Shown here one piece after another: positions 56,870 to 64,000 of a DNA stretch of 64,000 nucleotides (position 1 is its first letter; each line of letters starts with the position of its first letter). This DNA is from JAJZQZ01 sp963790415. Lineage in GTDB: Bacteria; Actinomycetota; Thermoleophilia; RBG-16-64-13. Made by a program: the position numbers and the translations under genes. Under the pieces are notes generated by a model, which saw only the letters and a program-made list of their open reading frames with translations, was not told the origin of the DNA and made no database searches. The stretch covers positions 124,001 through 188,000 of the forward strand of contig CAWBOK010000001.1 of NCBI GenBank assembly GCA_963790415.1, given 5' to 3'.

Positions 56870-57107
56870 ATGGTCCGCGCATACGTCCTCATCAAGACAG
56901 AGCCCGGAAGGGTACTCGACGATCGCCGATCTGCTCCGCGATCTGCCGAGTGTCGAGCGTGCCGACGCCGTCACCGGCCCCGCCGACCTGATCGCGTTGG
57001 TCAATGCCCCCGATCCGCGCTCGTTCGCCGAACTCATCTTCCGCTCCGTCCAGACCATCGCCGGTGTCAAGGAGACCGACACCCGCATCGTCGTCATCGG
57101 CGACTGA
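56870..57107 (+). CDS. Stand-alone Lrp/AsnC ligand-binding (RAM) domain protein; one frame break
   Basis: A 78-residue RAM domain without a DNA-binding part. The start MVRAYVLIKTEPGR (ATG 56870 after GAGGAGG) joins, after one extra base near 56915, to STIADLLRDLPSVERADAVTGPADLIALV and ends IVVIGD. This is the typical AsnC ligand-binding fold, which binds amino acids and forms rings. Such proteins can modulate full-length Lrp relatives. It begins the plus-strand segment. Confidence 0.82.
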
Positions 57108-57191
57108 TACAATTCCGATGCCCGGCCACACGGTCGGCCGCGGGCCGTCTCGGACCCCTATTCCGTCCTTCAGCGACCAGGAGCAGGTCTC

Positions 57192-58119
57192 TTGAGAATA
57201 CTCGTCACCGGAGGAGCAGGGTTCATCGCCTCACACGTGTCCGACCGGTTCCTCGAACTCGGGCACCAGGTAGCCATAGTCGACAACTTGGCCACGGGCA
57301 AGCGGGAGAACCTGCCTCCGTCGGCGGCATTCTACGAGATCGACGTGCGCGACGCAGCGCTGGACGCCGTGTTTGCCGAGGTGAAGCCCGAGGTGGTGTG
57401 CCATCACGCCGCGCAGATGGACGTGCGCAGATCGGTTGCCGACCCCGTCTACGACGCGCAGGTCAACGTGCTGGGCAGCCTCAACGTGTTGGAGTGTTGC
57501 CGCCGACACGGCACCCGCAAGGTGATCTACGCCGGCACCGGCGGAGCCATGTTCGGCGAAGCCGACTACCTGCCCGTGGACGAGACCCACCCGGTGATGC
57601 CGATATCGCCCTACGGTGTGAGCAAACACACGGTCGAGCACTATCTGCACACCTACTCGCGTCAACGCCGGTCTGGACTACACGGTCCTCCGCTACCCCA
57701 ACGTGTACGGACCGCGGCAGGATCCCCACGGCGAAGCCGGCGTGGTGGCCATCTTCTCGCTCCAACTGCTTGCGGGAACCCGACCGACCATATTCGGCGA
57801 CGGCACCAAGACTCGAGACTACTGTTTCGTGGCCGACATCGTCGCCGCGAACCAGTTGGCTCTTGAAGCGGGCGGCGGCGGCCTCTACAACCTGGGCCGC
57901 GGCATCGAGGTCTCGGACCGTGAGGTCTTTGACGCGGTCCGATCGGCCGTCGGCGTGGATGTGGAGCCGGTATTCGCGCCGGTCCGGCCCGGGGAAGTCG
58001 AACACATCGCCCTTGACGCCTCGCTTGCCCGGCGGGAACTCGGGTGGGAGTCGACGATCGATCTGGCCGACGGTGTTGCCCGCGCCGTCGCTTTCTACCG
58101 CGAACAACGAGAGAGGTAA
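57192..58119 (+). CDS. NAD-dependent UDP-glucose 4-epimerase-like SDR; one frame break
   Basis: Extended SDR sugar-nucleotide epimerase. TTG 57192 starts ILVTGGAGFIASHVSDRF (NAD motif G-x-x-G-x-x-A type); DVR, HHAAQMDVRRSV, the active-site ISPYGVSKH (Y-x-x-x-K) follow. After a frame change near 57662, LDYTVLRYPNVYGPRQDPHGEAGVV and DGTKTRDYCFVADIV continue. Removing one base gives 308 residues, the size of short GalE-like or GDP/UDP-sugar epimerases. Substrate uncertain; no sugar pathway genes are adjacent. Confidence 0.87.
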
Positions 58120-58122
58120 CCA

Positions 58123-58494
58123 GTGGCACGAAGAGGCGGAGGAGAACGACGCGACGGCCAGCCTGAGCGGGATCGCGATCGGCGCGATACTCAGCCGGAC
58201 CGCGATCGTGATCGCGATCCCTATCACGAGGCCGATATCGGCGAACCGGAGCGCGAGTCGGTGGCCGCGCTCAAGGCGATCCTCACCAAGGTGGCGACCG
58301 TGGTCAAGCCTCTCGGTCTCACGCCGGAGGAGTCCACCGAACTCGTGCAGCGCATGTACGAGAGCATCCTGGAGCTCGACACCCGGCTCGCCGAAGAGAC
58401 GGACGACCGAAGACGCAGCCACCTGGTCAGCCATGTCCAGAGTGCCGAGGTCAGGCGCGAGGACGACGTGCTGGTGGTCGACTACCCGGCGTAG
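58123..58494 (+). CDS. Hypothetical charged protein (123 aa)
   Basis: Unrecognised. The first 45 residues are an Arg/Asp-rich low-complexity stretch (DRDRRDTQPDRDRDRDPY) from a degenerate gatcgcgat-type DNA repeat; the rest is helical with a leucine-rich core (VAALKAILTKVATVVKPLGLTPEESTELV). It starts at GTG four bases after the epimerase stop, so the two are probably cotranscribed. Confidence 0.6.
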   Translation: MARRGGGERRDGQPERDRDRRDTQPDRDRDRDPYHEADIGEPERESVAALKAILTKVATVVKPLGLTPEESTELVQRMYESILELDTRLAEETDDRRRSHLVSHVQSAEVRREDDVLVVDYPA

Positions 58495-58543
58495 AGCGCC
58501 CAGGTAGGAGCCTGATGCGCAACGGCGCGAGTCCGCCCCAAGG

Positions 58544-58558
58544 CGACGACTCTCGTCG
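58544..58558 (+). terminator. Short hairpin between convergent genes
   Basis: CGACGA-CTC-TCGTCG, a 6-bp stem with a 3-base loop, in the 93-base gap between a plus-strand gene and the convergent MTA phosphorylase. Possible bidirectional terminator, with no U-tract. Confidence 0.35.
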
Positions 58559-58587
58559 TGCGCGGATCCCGGGGCGGCGGGCGCGGC

Positions 58588-59391
58588 CTACATGCGCGCC
58601 CCGGCGAGAGCCGACGCACACGGGCAGTCCCTTGGATGATCGAGCGTGGGGATAACGGCGAACAGCAACTCGCGCAGGCGGGCGTTGTTGTCCTCGAAGA
58701 CCTTGACCACATCGTGGTGGCTGACCGGGGGGATGGAGGGGTCGTCGGCCACGCCCACGTCGTAGTCGGTGATCAACGACACGTTGGCGTAGCAGAGCTC
58801 CAACTCTCGGGCCAGGTAGCCCTCGGGATAGGCCGTCATGTTGATAACGTCCCACCCGCTCGCGCTGAACCACCTGCTCTCCGCACGCGTGGAGAAACGA
58901 GGCCCCTGTATAACCACGACCGTCCCACGTTCGTGCATGGTGATGCCCAGATTCTTCCCGGCTCCGACGAGCGCCGCCCGCAGGGTGGGGCAATAGGGGT
59001 CGGCGGCAGACACGTGCGTGGAGATGGGACCGTCATAGAACGTGTCGCGGCGTGCGTTCGTCCGGTCGACGAATTGATCGCACACGACGAAGCTTCCCAG
59101 GCCGACCTCTCTCTTGAGGCTCCCTGAGGCGCACGGCCCGATGATCTTGGTCACCCCCAGGGCCTTCATCCCCCAGACATTCGCCCGGTAGTTGATCATG
59201 TGCGGGGGGTGCTGGTGCCGGCGACCGTGGCGAGGCAGGAAGGCCACCCGTCTTCCCCCTATCTCACCGACGAAGTAGCTGTCGCTCGGTGGACCGTAGG
59301 GCGTCTCCAGCACGACCTCCTCCACCTCGTCGAGGAACGAGTAGAAACCGGATCCGCCGAACACGCCGATCTCTGCCTGGGCCACTCTCAC
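58588..59391 (-). CDS. mtnP: S-methyl-5'-thioadenosine phosphorylase (MTAP/MTIP family)
   Basis: Phosphorolyses methylthioadenosine from polyamine or autoinducer synthesis for methionine salvage. Motifs: GVFGGSGFYSF near residue 8, FLPRHGRRHQHPPH (phosphate/ribose), GPCASGSLKREVGLG, VVIQGPRFSTRAES, and WDVINMTAYPE (base recognition). The M-T-A-x-P-E stretch favours MTA or methylthioinosine over plain purine nucleosides; which of the two is not decidable. Start overlaps the stop of the preceding DUF1844 gene. 267 residues. Confidence 0.88.
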   Translation of the reverse strand: MRVAQAEIGVFGGSGFYSFLDEVEEVVLETPYGPPSDSYFVGEIGGRRVAFLPRHGRRHQHPPHMINYRANVWGMKALGVTKIIGPCASGSLKREVGLGSFVVCDQFVDRTNARRDTFYDGPISTHVSAADPYCPTLRAALVGAGKNLGITMHERGTVVVIQGPRFSTRAESRWFSASGWDVINMTAYPEGYLARELELCYANVSLITDYDVGVADDPSIPPVSHHDVVKVFEDNNARLRELLFAVIPTLDHPRDCPCASALAGARM

Positions 59392-59843
59392 GCCTCCTCC
59401 GGGGAGTCGTCCCCCGGGGTCACGGTCTCCGTCGTCTCCGGGCCGGTCTCCGCCGTTGCCGAGCCGGTCTCTTGCGTGGCCGGGTCGGTCTCTTGCGTCG
59501 CCGCCGGGTCGGTGTGCGGCCTAGCCGGGCTGGTTGTCGCCGCCACGAACGCCATCCGCATCTGATGAAGGGTACTGCGGAACATCGCGGCCTCGTCCGC
59601 CGGCCGGGTGGGTGCCCACACGTCGAGCACCGCCGCGAAGGCATCCACGGCCAGTCGGGCCTGGTCCAGGTCACGATCCGCCGTCGTGTCGGGCGTCAGA
59701 CCCAAGCGCTGGAACGCCAGGCTCGACAGCGTGATCAACAGTTGAGCCAGATAGTCGCCTACTTCCATGCGCCTCAGCTCGGCCTCGAGCTGCTCGAGCA
59801 GCTCCTGCTCGTCCTGCCTGCGCCCGTCCTCGTCTGCCGGCAT
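59388..59843 (-). CDS. DUF1844 domain-containing protein
   Basis: A 151-residue protein with the DUF1844 core in residues about 25-100 (MEVGDYLAQLLITLSSLAFQRLGL and LDQARLAVDAFAAVLDV) and a Thr/Pro/Glu/Ala low-complexity tail made of QETDPAT-like repeats. The function is unknown; DUF1844 genes often sit beside ribosome or nucleotide genes in Actinomycetota. It is translationally coupled to mtnP. Confidence 0.75.
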   Translation of the reverse strand: MPADEDGRRQDEQELLEQLEAELRRMEVGDYLAQLLITLSSLAFQRLGLTPDTTADRDLDQARLAVDAFAAVLDVWAPTRPADEAAMFRSTLHQMRMAFVAATTSPARPHTDPAATQETDPATQETGSATAETGPETTETVTPGDDSPEEA

Positions 59844-59931
59844 AGCCGCCTCCGCGTCGCCAAGTCCACTCGTGCCTCGTGATAGTATCGGAGGAGCCGC
59901 AGGATGGTCAACGCCGGCCCGAGGACGCGCG

Positions 59932-61062
59932 ATGGATTACAGCCGCCTGATCTCCGATGCGTGGCGCATCACCTGGCGCCACAAGTATCTCTGGGTCCTC
60001 GGGCTGTTCGCCGCCGGAGGCGGCGGCTGCAGCGGTACGGCGAACTTCAACACCAGTTCGTTCCAGCTACCCGGCTCCGACCAGGATCCCATAGGGATCA
60101 TGTCCGACCTGGAGCTGTGGATCCAAAGCCACTGGGCACTCTTGGGCGCGTTGCTGGTAGGGCTGGTCGCCGTCGGCTTCGTCCTGTTCGTTATATCCGT
60201 CATGGCTACAGCGGGGCTGGTCGCCGGCGTGGACGACGCCGCGGCACGGCGTCCGGGGGCCCGCCTCGGCGCCGCGTGGCACCGGGGCGTGGCATGCTTC
60301 TGGCGTCTCCTCGGGATGTGGCTGCTCGTGGGCCTCATCGTGGTGGTGGTCATGGTGGTAATGATCGCCATCGTGGTCGTGCCCATCGCCGTCGGGGCAT
60401 CCAACAACGGCTCGGTCGGGGGCCTGGGCGTGGTGGCGGCCGTCCTCATCGGCCTCGTGATGCTCCTCGCACTCATCCCGGTAGCCGCGATCCTCAACAT
60501 AGTCCTGGAGTGGGCCGCTCGCGCACTGGTGCTGGAGAATACGGGAGTCATGGCGTCTCTCTCCCGCGGCTGGCGCCTCTTCCGGGCGAACATCGGCCCG
60601 AGCCTCCTCGTGTGGATCATCGGCATCGTCCTGTCTTTCGGCGCCGGGATCGCTCTCGCCGTCGTCGCCTTCGCGGCGGCCATACCGGCCGGCGTGCTGG
60701 TGGCGGCCTCTTGGGGAGACATAGGCCCCGCCGTCATTGCCGCTCTCGGTGTCCTGGGGCTGGTGGTGCTGGTGGTCATGTTGGCCGTCAAAGCGGTGTG
60801 GGCCACCTACTTCAGCGCCTACTGGACCCTCGCATTCAGGCAACTGACCGCCCCCCCGATACCGGCGATAGCTCCGGCGGGGCCAGGTTACTATCCGCCC
60901 GCAGGCAACCCCTGGGAGCCCCCGCCCACCACGCAGCAGTGGGCCGCTCCGCCACCGTATGCGCCGCAACCGCCGTCTGGGCAACCGCCATACGGGCAAC
61001 CGCCGTCCGGGCAACAGCCGTACCCGCAGGATCCTCCTACGTCGTCGGCTCCTCCGGGGTGA
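59932..61062 (+). CDS. Multi-pass membrane protein with Pro/Gln-rich tail
   Basis: A 376-residue integral membrane protein: six or more hydrophobic segments between residues 20 and 300, an amphipathic DYSRLISDAWRITWRHKYLWVLG start as in DUF975/GPDPase-membrane-domain-like proteins, and a cytosolic tail of PPYGQPPSGQ-type repeats (about 61 kb). Function unknown. The family is often linked to membrane organisation or transport in Actinomycetota. It ends 26 bases into the convergent ligase gene. ATG 59932 follows a GAGGAG-rich region. Confidence 0.7.
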   Translation: MDYSRLISDAWRITWRHKYLWVLGLFAAGGGGCSGTANFNTSSFQLPGSDQDPIGIMSDLELWIQSHWALLGALLVGLVAVGFVLFVISVMATAGLVAGVDDAAARRPGARLGAAWHRGVACFWRLLGMWLLVGLIVVVVMVVMIAIVVVPIAVGASNNGSVGGLGVVAAVLIGLVMLLALIPVAAILNIVLEWAARALVLENTGVMASLSRGWRLFRANIGPSLLVWIIGIVLSFGAGIALAVVAFAAAIPAGVLVAASWGDIGPAVIAALGVLGLVVLVVMLAVKAVWATYFSAYWTLAFRQLTAPPIPAIAPAGPGYYPPAGNPWEPPPTTQQWAAPPPYAPQPPSGQPPYGQPPSGQQPYPQDPPTSSAPPG

Positions 61063-62206
61063 CAGGTTGCGGACGCATGGTCTCCTCGACCATGCGTCGG
61101 TGGATGTCGAGAAGTCCCTCTCCGTCCCCCCATAGCTCGAGTTGGTGCTGGGCGGAGTTGCCCTCCGCGACCATCCGCTCCACATGGGCCAGCTCGGGCT
61201 CGATGCCCAACGTGGCGGCGCAGCCCGCGACTTCGGCGGCCAGTCGCCGCACCATCTCCGTCGCCGGCACTTCGCACCGACGGTCGAGGTCGATGAGGTT
61301 CCCCGCCAAACCATGGCGCAGCGCACGCCAGCGGTTCTCTTCGATGAACCGGCTCTCGTGGGTGGGCAATCTGCCTTCTCGGTCGAAACGCTCCAGCAAC
61401 CGCCCGATCAGGGCCACCGTCAACCCGGCCAGGGCCATCGAGTCCTCGAATCGCGGCTGGGCGTCGGCGATACGGACCTCGATCGTACCGAACGTGTGAT
61501 GAGGACGGACGGTCCACCAGAACTGAGTAGGCTCCGTCACGCAACCCGTGTCGTACAGGAATTGTGCGTAGTCGGCATACGAAGCCCAATCGCCGTAGAC
61601 GTCGGGAATACCGCAGCGCGGAAAACTGCGCACGAACACCTGCGCCCGGGTAGAGTGTAGACCGCTGGCGCGCCCCCAGAAGAGAGGGGAACTGGCAGAG
61701 AGGGCCAATAGTTCGGGCAGGTAGGAACGCAGAGCGTCACACACTGCTATCACGCGGTCGGGGCCCCTCACACCCACGTGCACATGCATGCCGAACGTGT
61801 TGTTGGTCCAGGCCACGTACTGCAGTTTCTCCAGCACCTTGCGGTAGTGGGGGGTATCGATGAACTCCTGGTCTTCCCAGCGGCTGAACGGATGGACCCC
61901 GGTTGCGCAGAGCTTGAGGCCCAGAGGCGCGGCGGCGGCTACCAGGACCGCTCGACGGGCGCGCATATCGTCGCGGACTTCCGAGAAAGTCTCACACGCG
62001 CGACTGTTGATCTCGGCCTCGGACTGGATCAACTCACCCACTACCAGCGGATCGCCGAACAGCGCGTCGGCGGTCGCTTTGAGTTCATCGAACCGAGGAG
62101 TCAGGGCGAGAGTGGACCCGTCCAGGATCTGGAACTCCTCCTCGATGCCGATGGTCAGGTCTCGGCCGGCCGCGAAGATCTTCCCGACGTCCTCGTAGAT
62201 CCGCAC
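61037..62206 (-). CDS. Glutamate--cysteine ligase-like carboxylate-amine ligase (YbdK/GCS2)
   Basis: ATP-dependent ligase related to EgtA/GCS2 enzymes. Motifs: LTIGIEEEFQILD near residue 18, IQSEAEINSRAC, HVHVGVRGPDR (active-site His), WTVRPHHTFGTIEVRIAD, and ENRWRALRHGL. In Actinomycetota such enzymes make gamma-glutamylcysteine for ergothioneine or act as weak GCLs. I prefer the GTG at 62206 (389 residues) as start; longer readings add non-conserved sequence. It is divergent from the sigma factor at 62287. Confidence 0.83.
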   Translation of the reverse strand: MRIYEDVGKIFAAGRDLTIGIEEEFQILDGSTLALTPRFDELKATADALFGDPLVVGELIQSEAEINSRACETFSEVRDDMRARRAVLVAAAAPLGLKLCATGVHPFSRWEDQEFIDTPHYRKVLEKLQYVAWTNNTFGMHVHVGVRGPDRVIAVCDALRSYLPELLALSASSPLFWGRASGLHSTRAQVFVRSFPRCGIPDVYGDWASYADYAQFLYDTGCVTEPTQFWWTVRPHHTFGTIEVRIADAQPRFEDSMALAGLTVALIGRLLERFDREGRLPTHESRFIEENRWRALRHGLAGNLIDLDRRCEVPATEMVRRLAAEVAGCAATLGIEPELAHVERMVAEGNSAQHQLELWGDGEGLLDIHRRMVEETMRPQPVTPEEPTT

Positions 62207-62286
62207 GTGATCCCCCAGGTTGCGGGCCGAATACAGCAGGGTCGGCGGCCCGTTGCTAGAATTGGCCGGCCGAAGAAGTCTACCAG

Positions 62287-62958
62287 ATGGCCCTTTCTCA
62301 CTTGGACCCCGGCGGAGGCCGCTTGCCCGACCACATGCTGACCAAGGACCAGGATGCCGCTCTCGTCGCCCGGGCAAAGACAGGCGACCGCGACGCGCTG
62401 AGCGAATTGTACGAGACCTACTCGGCGCGGGGCTACAACCTCGCCCTGCGTATGCTCGGCGATCCTTGGGACGCGGCGGACGTACTGCAAGAAGCCTTCA
62501 TCAAGGCCTTCGGGGCCCTGTCCGGATTCAAGGGCGACGCCCGCTTCAGCACGTGGTTCCACCGCATCGTGGTGAACGCCGTCTACGATCACATGCGGCG
62601 GCGGCGGGCCGACCCCCTGGAGGACGAGGTACTGGACCGACTGGCAGGTCCCGGCGGGCCCGCCCAGCCGGCCGGGGGAATCCAGGCGAGCGTGGAGCCG
62701 CATATGGACGGCCTTTCGGAACCACTGCGCGATGCTCTCATGTCCTTGGGAGAAGGGTTCCGGCTGGCGATCGTGCTCTGCGATCTACTCGGCTTCGACC
62801 ATTCTGAGGCAGCGGAGATCCTCGGGGTTCAAGAAGGCACGATCAAATCGAGGATCTTCCGCGCGCGGGCACTCCTCGCCGCCCAACTCCGCGACCGAGG
62901 CTACCCGGTTCCGGATGAGCCACGAGGGAACGACGAACACGACGAGCGCGTCACATGA
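62287..62958 (+). CDS. ECF RNA polymerase sigma factor
   Basis: A 223-residue group 4 sigma factor. Region 2 (DALSELYETYSARGYNLALRML, DVLQEAFIKAF, RFSTWFHRIVVNAVYDHMRR) and region 4 (LSLGEGFRLAIVLCDLLGFDHSEAAEILGV, GTIKSRIFRARALL) are clear; a short variable linker lies between. ATG 62287 or an ATG 16 codons later. The next gene is an anti-sigma factor, 28 bases downstream. An extended -10 (TG-C-TAGAAT) precedes it near 62258. Confidence 0.9.
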   Translation: MALSHLDPGGGRLPDHMLTKDQDAALVARAKTGDRDALSELYETYSARGYNLALRMLGDPWDAADVLQEAFIKAFGALSGFKGDARFSTWFHRIVVNAVYDHMRRRRADPLEDEVLDRLAGPGGPAQPAGGIQASVEPHMDGLSEPLRDALMSLGEGFRLAIVLCDLLGFDHSEAAEILGVQEGTIKSRIFRARALLAAQLRDRGYPVPDEPRGNDEHDERVT

Positions 62959-62986
62959 CCAGAGTAGACGAAGAAGGAACAGCCCG

Positions 62987-64000
62987 ATGACGCCTCCCCT
63001 CAACAGTCACGACGGTCACGACGCGTCTCACTCCCCTCTCGGGCACGTCGAGGAGTGGGAGTCGTCGGCTGTCGACTATCTTGAGAGCCGGCTCTCCCCA
63101 GGTGAATCCTCGACGATAGCCGACCACCTGGCCGCGTGCGAAGCCTGCCGCGACAGGCTCGCCGAGCAGAGGTGGATGATCCAACTGCTCGCCGCGGTCG
63201 AACCGGCGGAAGTGCCACCTGACCTGGAGTCCCGCGTCTTTGAGGGATTCTTCCCCGCACCCGCCCCCCTACCGCTCAGGCAGGCGACAGAACCGGGGGT
63301 TCTGCGCCGCCTGCTCACCGGCGCGGCGAGACGGCCGTGGGTTCCCGCCGCCATCGCCGCCGTCGTGGTGATGGTTGCCATTGCCGGATCAGGAGATGTC
63401 ATTCGATCCGGTGGCGGAGCGGATACCGCTCGATCCGGCCTGAGCGCTCCGATGGCCGCGGGCACGGCAACGACCGCAGCCGGCCAAGCGGAGGCCTTCA
63501 AGTCCACCCCGCCGTCTACCGCCGCCGCGTCTCTCTCCGCCGCGGAAGCGCACGACGCCGCTGGGAACACCGCGGGCGCACTCGACGCGCCCGGCACCGA
63601 GACGACCGTGCCAAGTCTGCTGCAGAGCCTGCCTCCTCAAACAACCACGGGCGATCAGGCTCCCACCGAGACGACCGCGGCGTCGGTCACGACGGTCACG
63701 GCCGGCCCCGGCACGTTCTCCGACGGTGGGCCCGCGGCCGAAGCCGCGCAAACAGCGGCACCCACAGTCTGGGCGAGCGTGGAGGTCGCCGTCGGCGACG
63801 CCAATGCGGCCGCCGCGATCGAGGAGATCACGGGTCTTCACCCGCTGGCGCTCCAGTCCGCTCCGGGCGTGCCGATCTACGCCGCCATGATCCGCCGGGG
63901 CAGCATCGACGAGGTTTTGCGACAGTTCAGCGACGCCGGGCTGGCCGTCACGCTGTCAACCGTCCCCCAGCCGCCGCTCGACACCGCGTCCATCCAGGCG
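62987..64000 (+). CDS. Membrane anti-sigma factor with zinc-binding domain (partial, runs off the right edge)
   Basis: At least 338 residues. The cytosolic N-terminus has a ZAS-type motif H-x3-C-x2-C (HLAACEACR, residues about 41-49), which may sense thiol oxidation. One transmembrane helix follows (WVPAAIAAVVVMVAIAGSG, about residue 115), then a long Ala/Thr/Pro/Ser-rich extracytoplasmic linker and the start of a folded domain (VGDANAAAAIEEITG...). It most likely sequesters the adjacent ECF sigma factor. GGAAC near-SD; ATG 62987. Confidence 0.82.
   Translation, partial: MTPPLNSHDGHDASHSPLGHVEEWESSAVDYLESRLSPGESSTIADHLAACEACRDRLAEQRWMIQLLAAVEPAEVPPDLESRVFEGFFPAPAPLPLRQATEPGVLRRLLTGAARRPWVPAAIAAVVVMVAIAGSGDVIRSGGGADTARSGLSAPMAAGTATTAAGQAEAFKSTPPSTAAASLSAAEAHDAAGNTAGALDAPGTETTVPSLLQSLPPQTTTGDQAPTETTAASVTTVTAGPGTFSDGGPAAEAAQTAAPTVWASVEVAVGDANAAAAIEEITGLHPLALQSAPGVPIYAAMIRRGSIDEVLRQFSDAGLAVTLSTVPQPPLDTASIQA

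Overview
This 64 kb window is a gene-dense, high-GC chromosomal segment with almost no non-coding space. Most of it (about 1 to 56.7 kb) is transcribed from the minus strand and carries cell-division, peptidoglycan, ribosome and proteostasis genes. The organism is most likely a rod-shaped, deep-branching member of the Actinomycetota, perhaps Thermoleophilia- or Coriobacteriia-like. The reasons are high GC, a division cluster with SepF and DivIVA but no ftsA, a full MreBCD-PBP2-RodA set, a UvrD helicase with a PcrA tail, tRNA genes mostly without encoded CCA, and a MurG with a D-S-H-x-G-x-x-N acceptor loop. Class-level placement is inference only. I see no phage, transposon, CRISPR array or secondary-metabolite locus.

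Layout in transcription order (right to left for the minus strand). At 56.7-56.2 kb lie five tRNA genes (Pro, Gly, Arg, His, Leu). At 56.1-46.1 kb is tig-clpP-clpX-lon-valS-folC plus a 39-residue membrane peptide and a zinc-ribbon membrane protein. At 45.5-37.8 kb is ndk-maf-mreB-mreC-mreD-mrdA-rodA and a DUF697 protein. At 37.8-29.5 kb is a large radical-SAM protein, rng, rplU, rpmA, obgE, proB and nadD. At 29.5-25.7 kb are a LytR C-terminal-domain protein, a ThiF/MoeB-like E1 enzyme, a region with two 68-bp direct repeats, an IscR-like Rrf2 regulator and cysE. At 25.7-23.3 kb is pcrA. At 23.1-1 kb is the full dcw cluster mraZ-rsmH-ftsL-ftsI-murE-murF-mraY-murD-ftsW-murG-murC-murB-ftsQ-ftsZ, then pgeF-yggS-sepF-proC-yggT-divIVA-yggU-dksA-like-lspA-rluD and a HAD hydrolase cut by the left edge.

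The right end (56.8-64 kb) is mixed-strand: a stand-alone RAM/AsnC domain, a GalE-like epimerase, a charged small protein, an MTA phosphorylase, a DUF1844 protein, a multi-pass membrane protein with a Pro/Gln tail, a YbdK-like glutamate-cysteine ligase, and divergently an ECF sigma factor with a membrane anti-sigma factor that runs off the right edge.

Neighbours in the minus-strand operons commonly overlap by 1 to 4 bases (ATGA, GTGA, TGATG), so translational coupling is the rule. The precursor pathway (MurB-G, MraY, FtsW/FtsI), the Z-ring (FtsZ, SepF, FtsQ, FtsL) and polar/elongation factors (DivIVA, MreBCD, PBP2, RodA) are thus encoded as coordinated units, with MraZ as a probable autoregulator at the dcw promoter.

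Caution: ten genes (ftsL, ftsI, murE, mreB, mreC, mrdA, maf, ndk, the RAM-domain gene, the epimerase) are intact only if the reading frame is changed, about 26 times in all. Nearly all changes have the same polarity (one extra base), and the corrected lengths come out as whole codons. I read this as insertion errors in the underlying sequence, not gene decay, and annotate them as genes.
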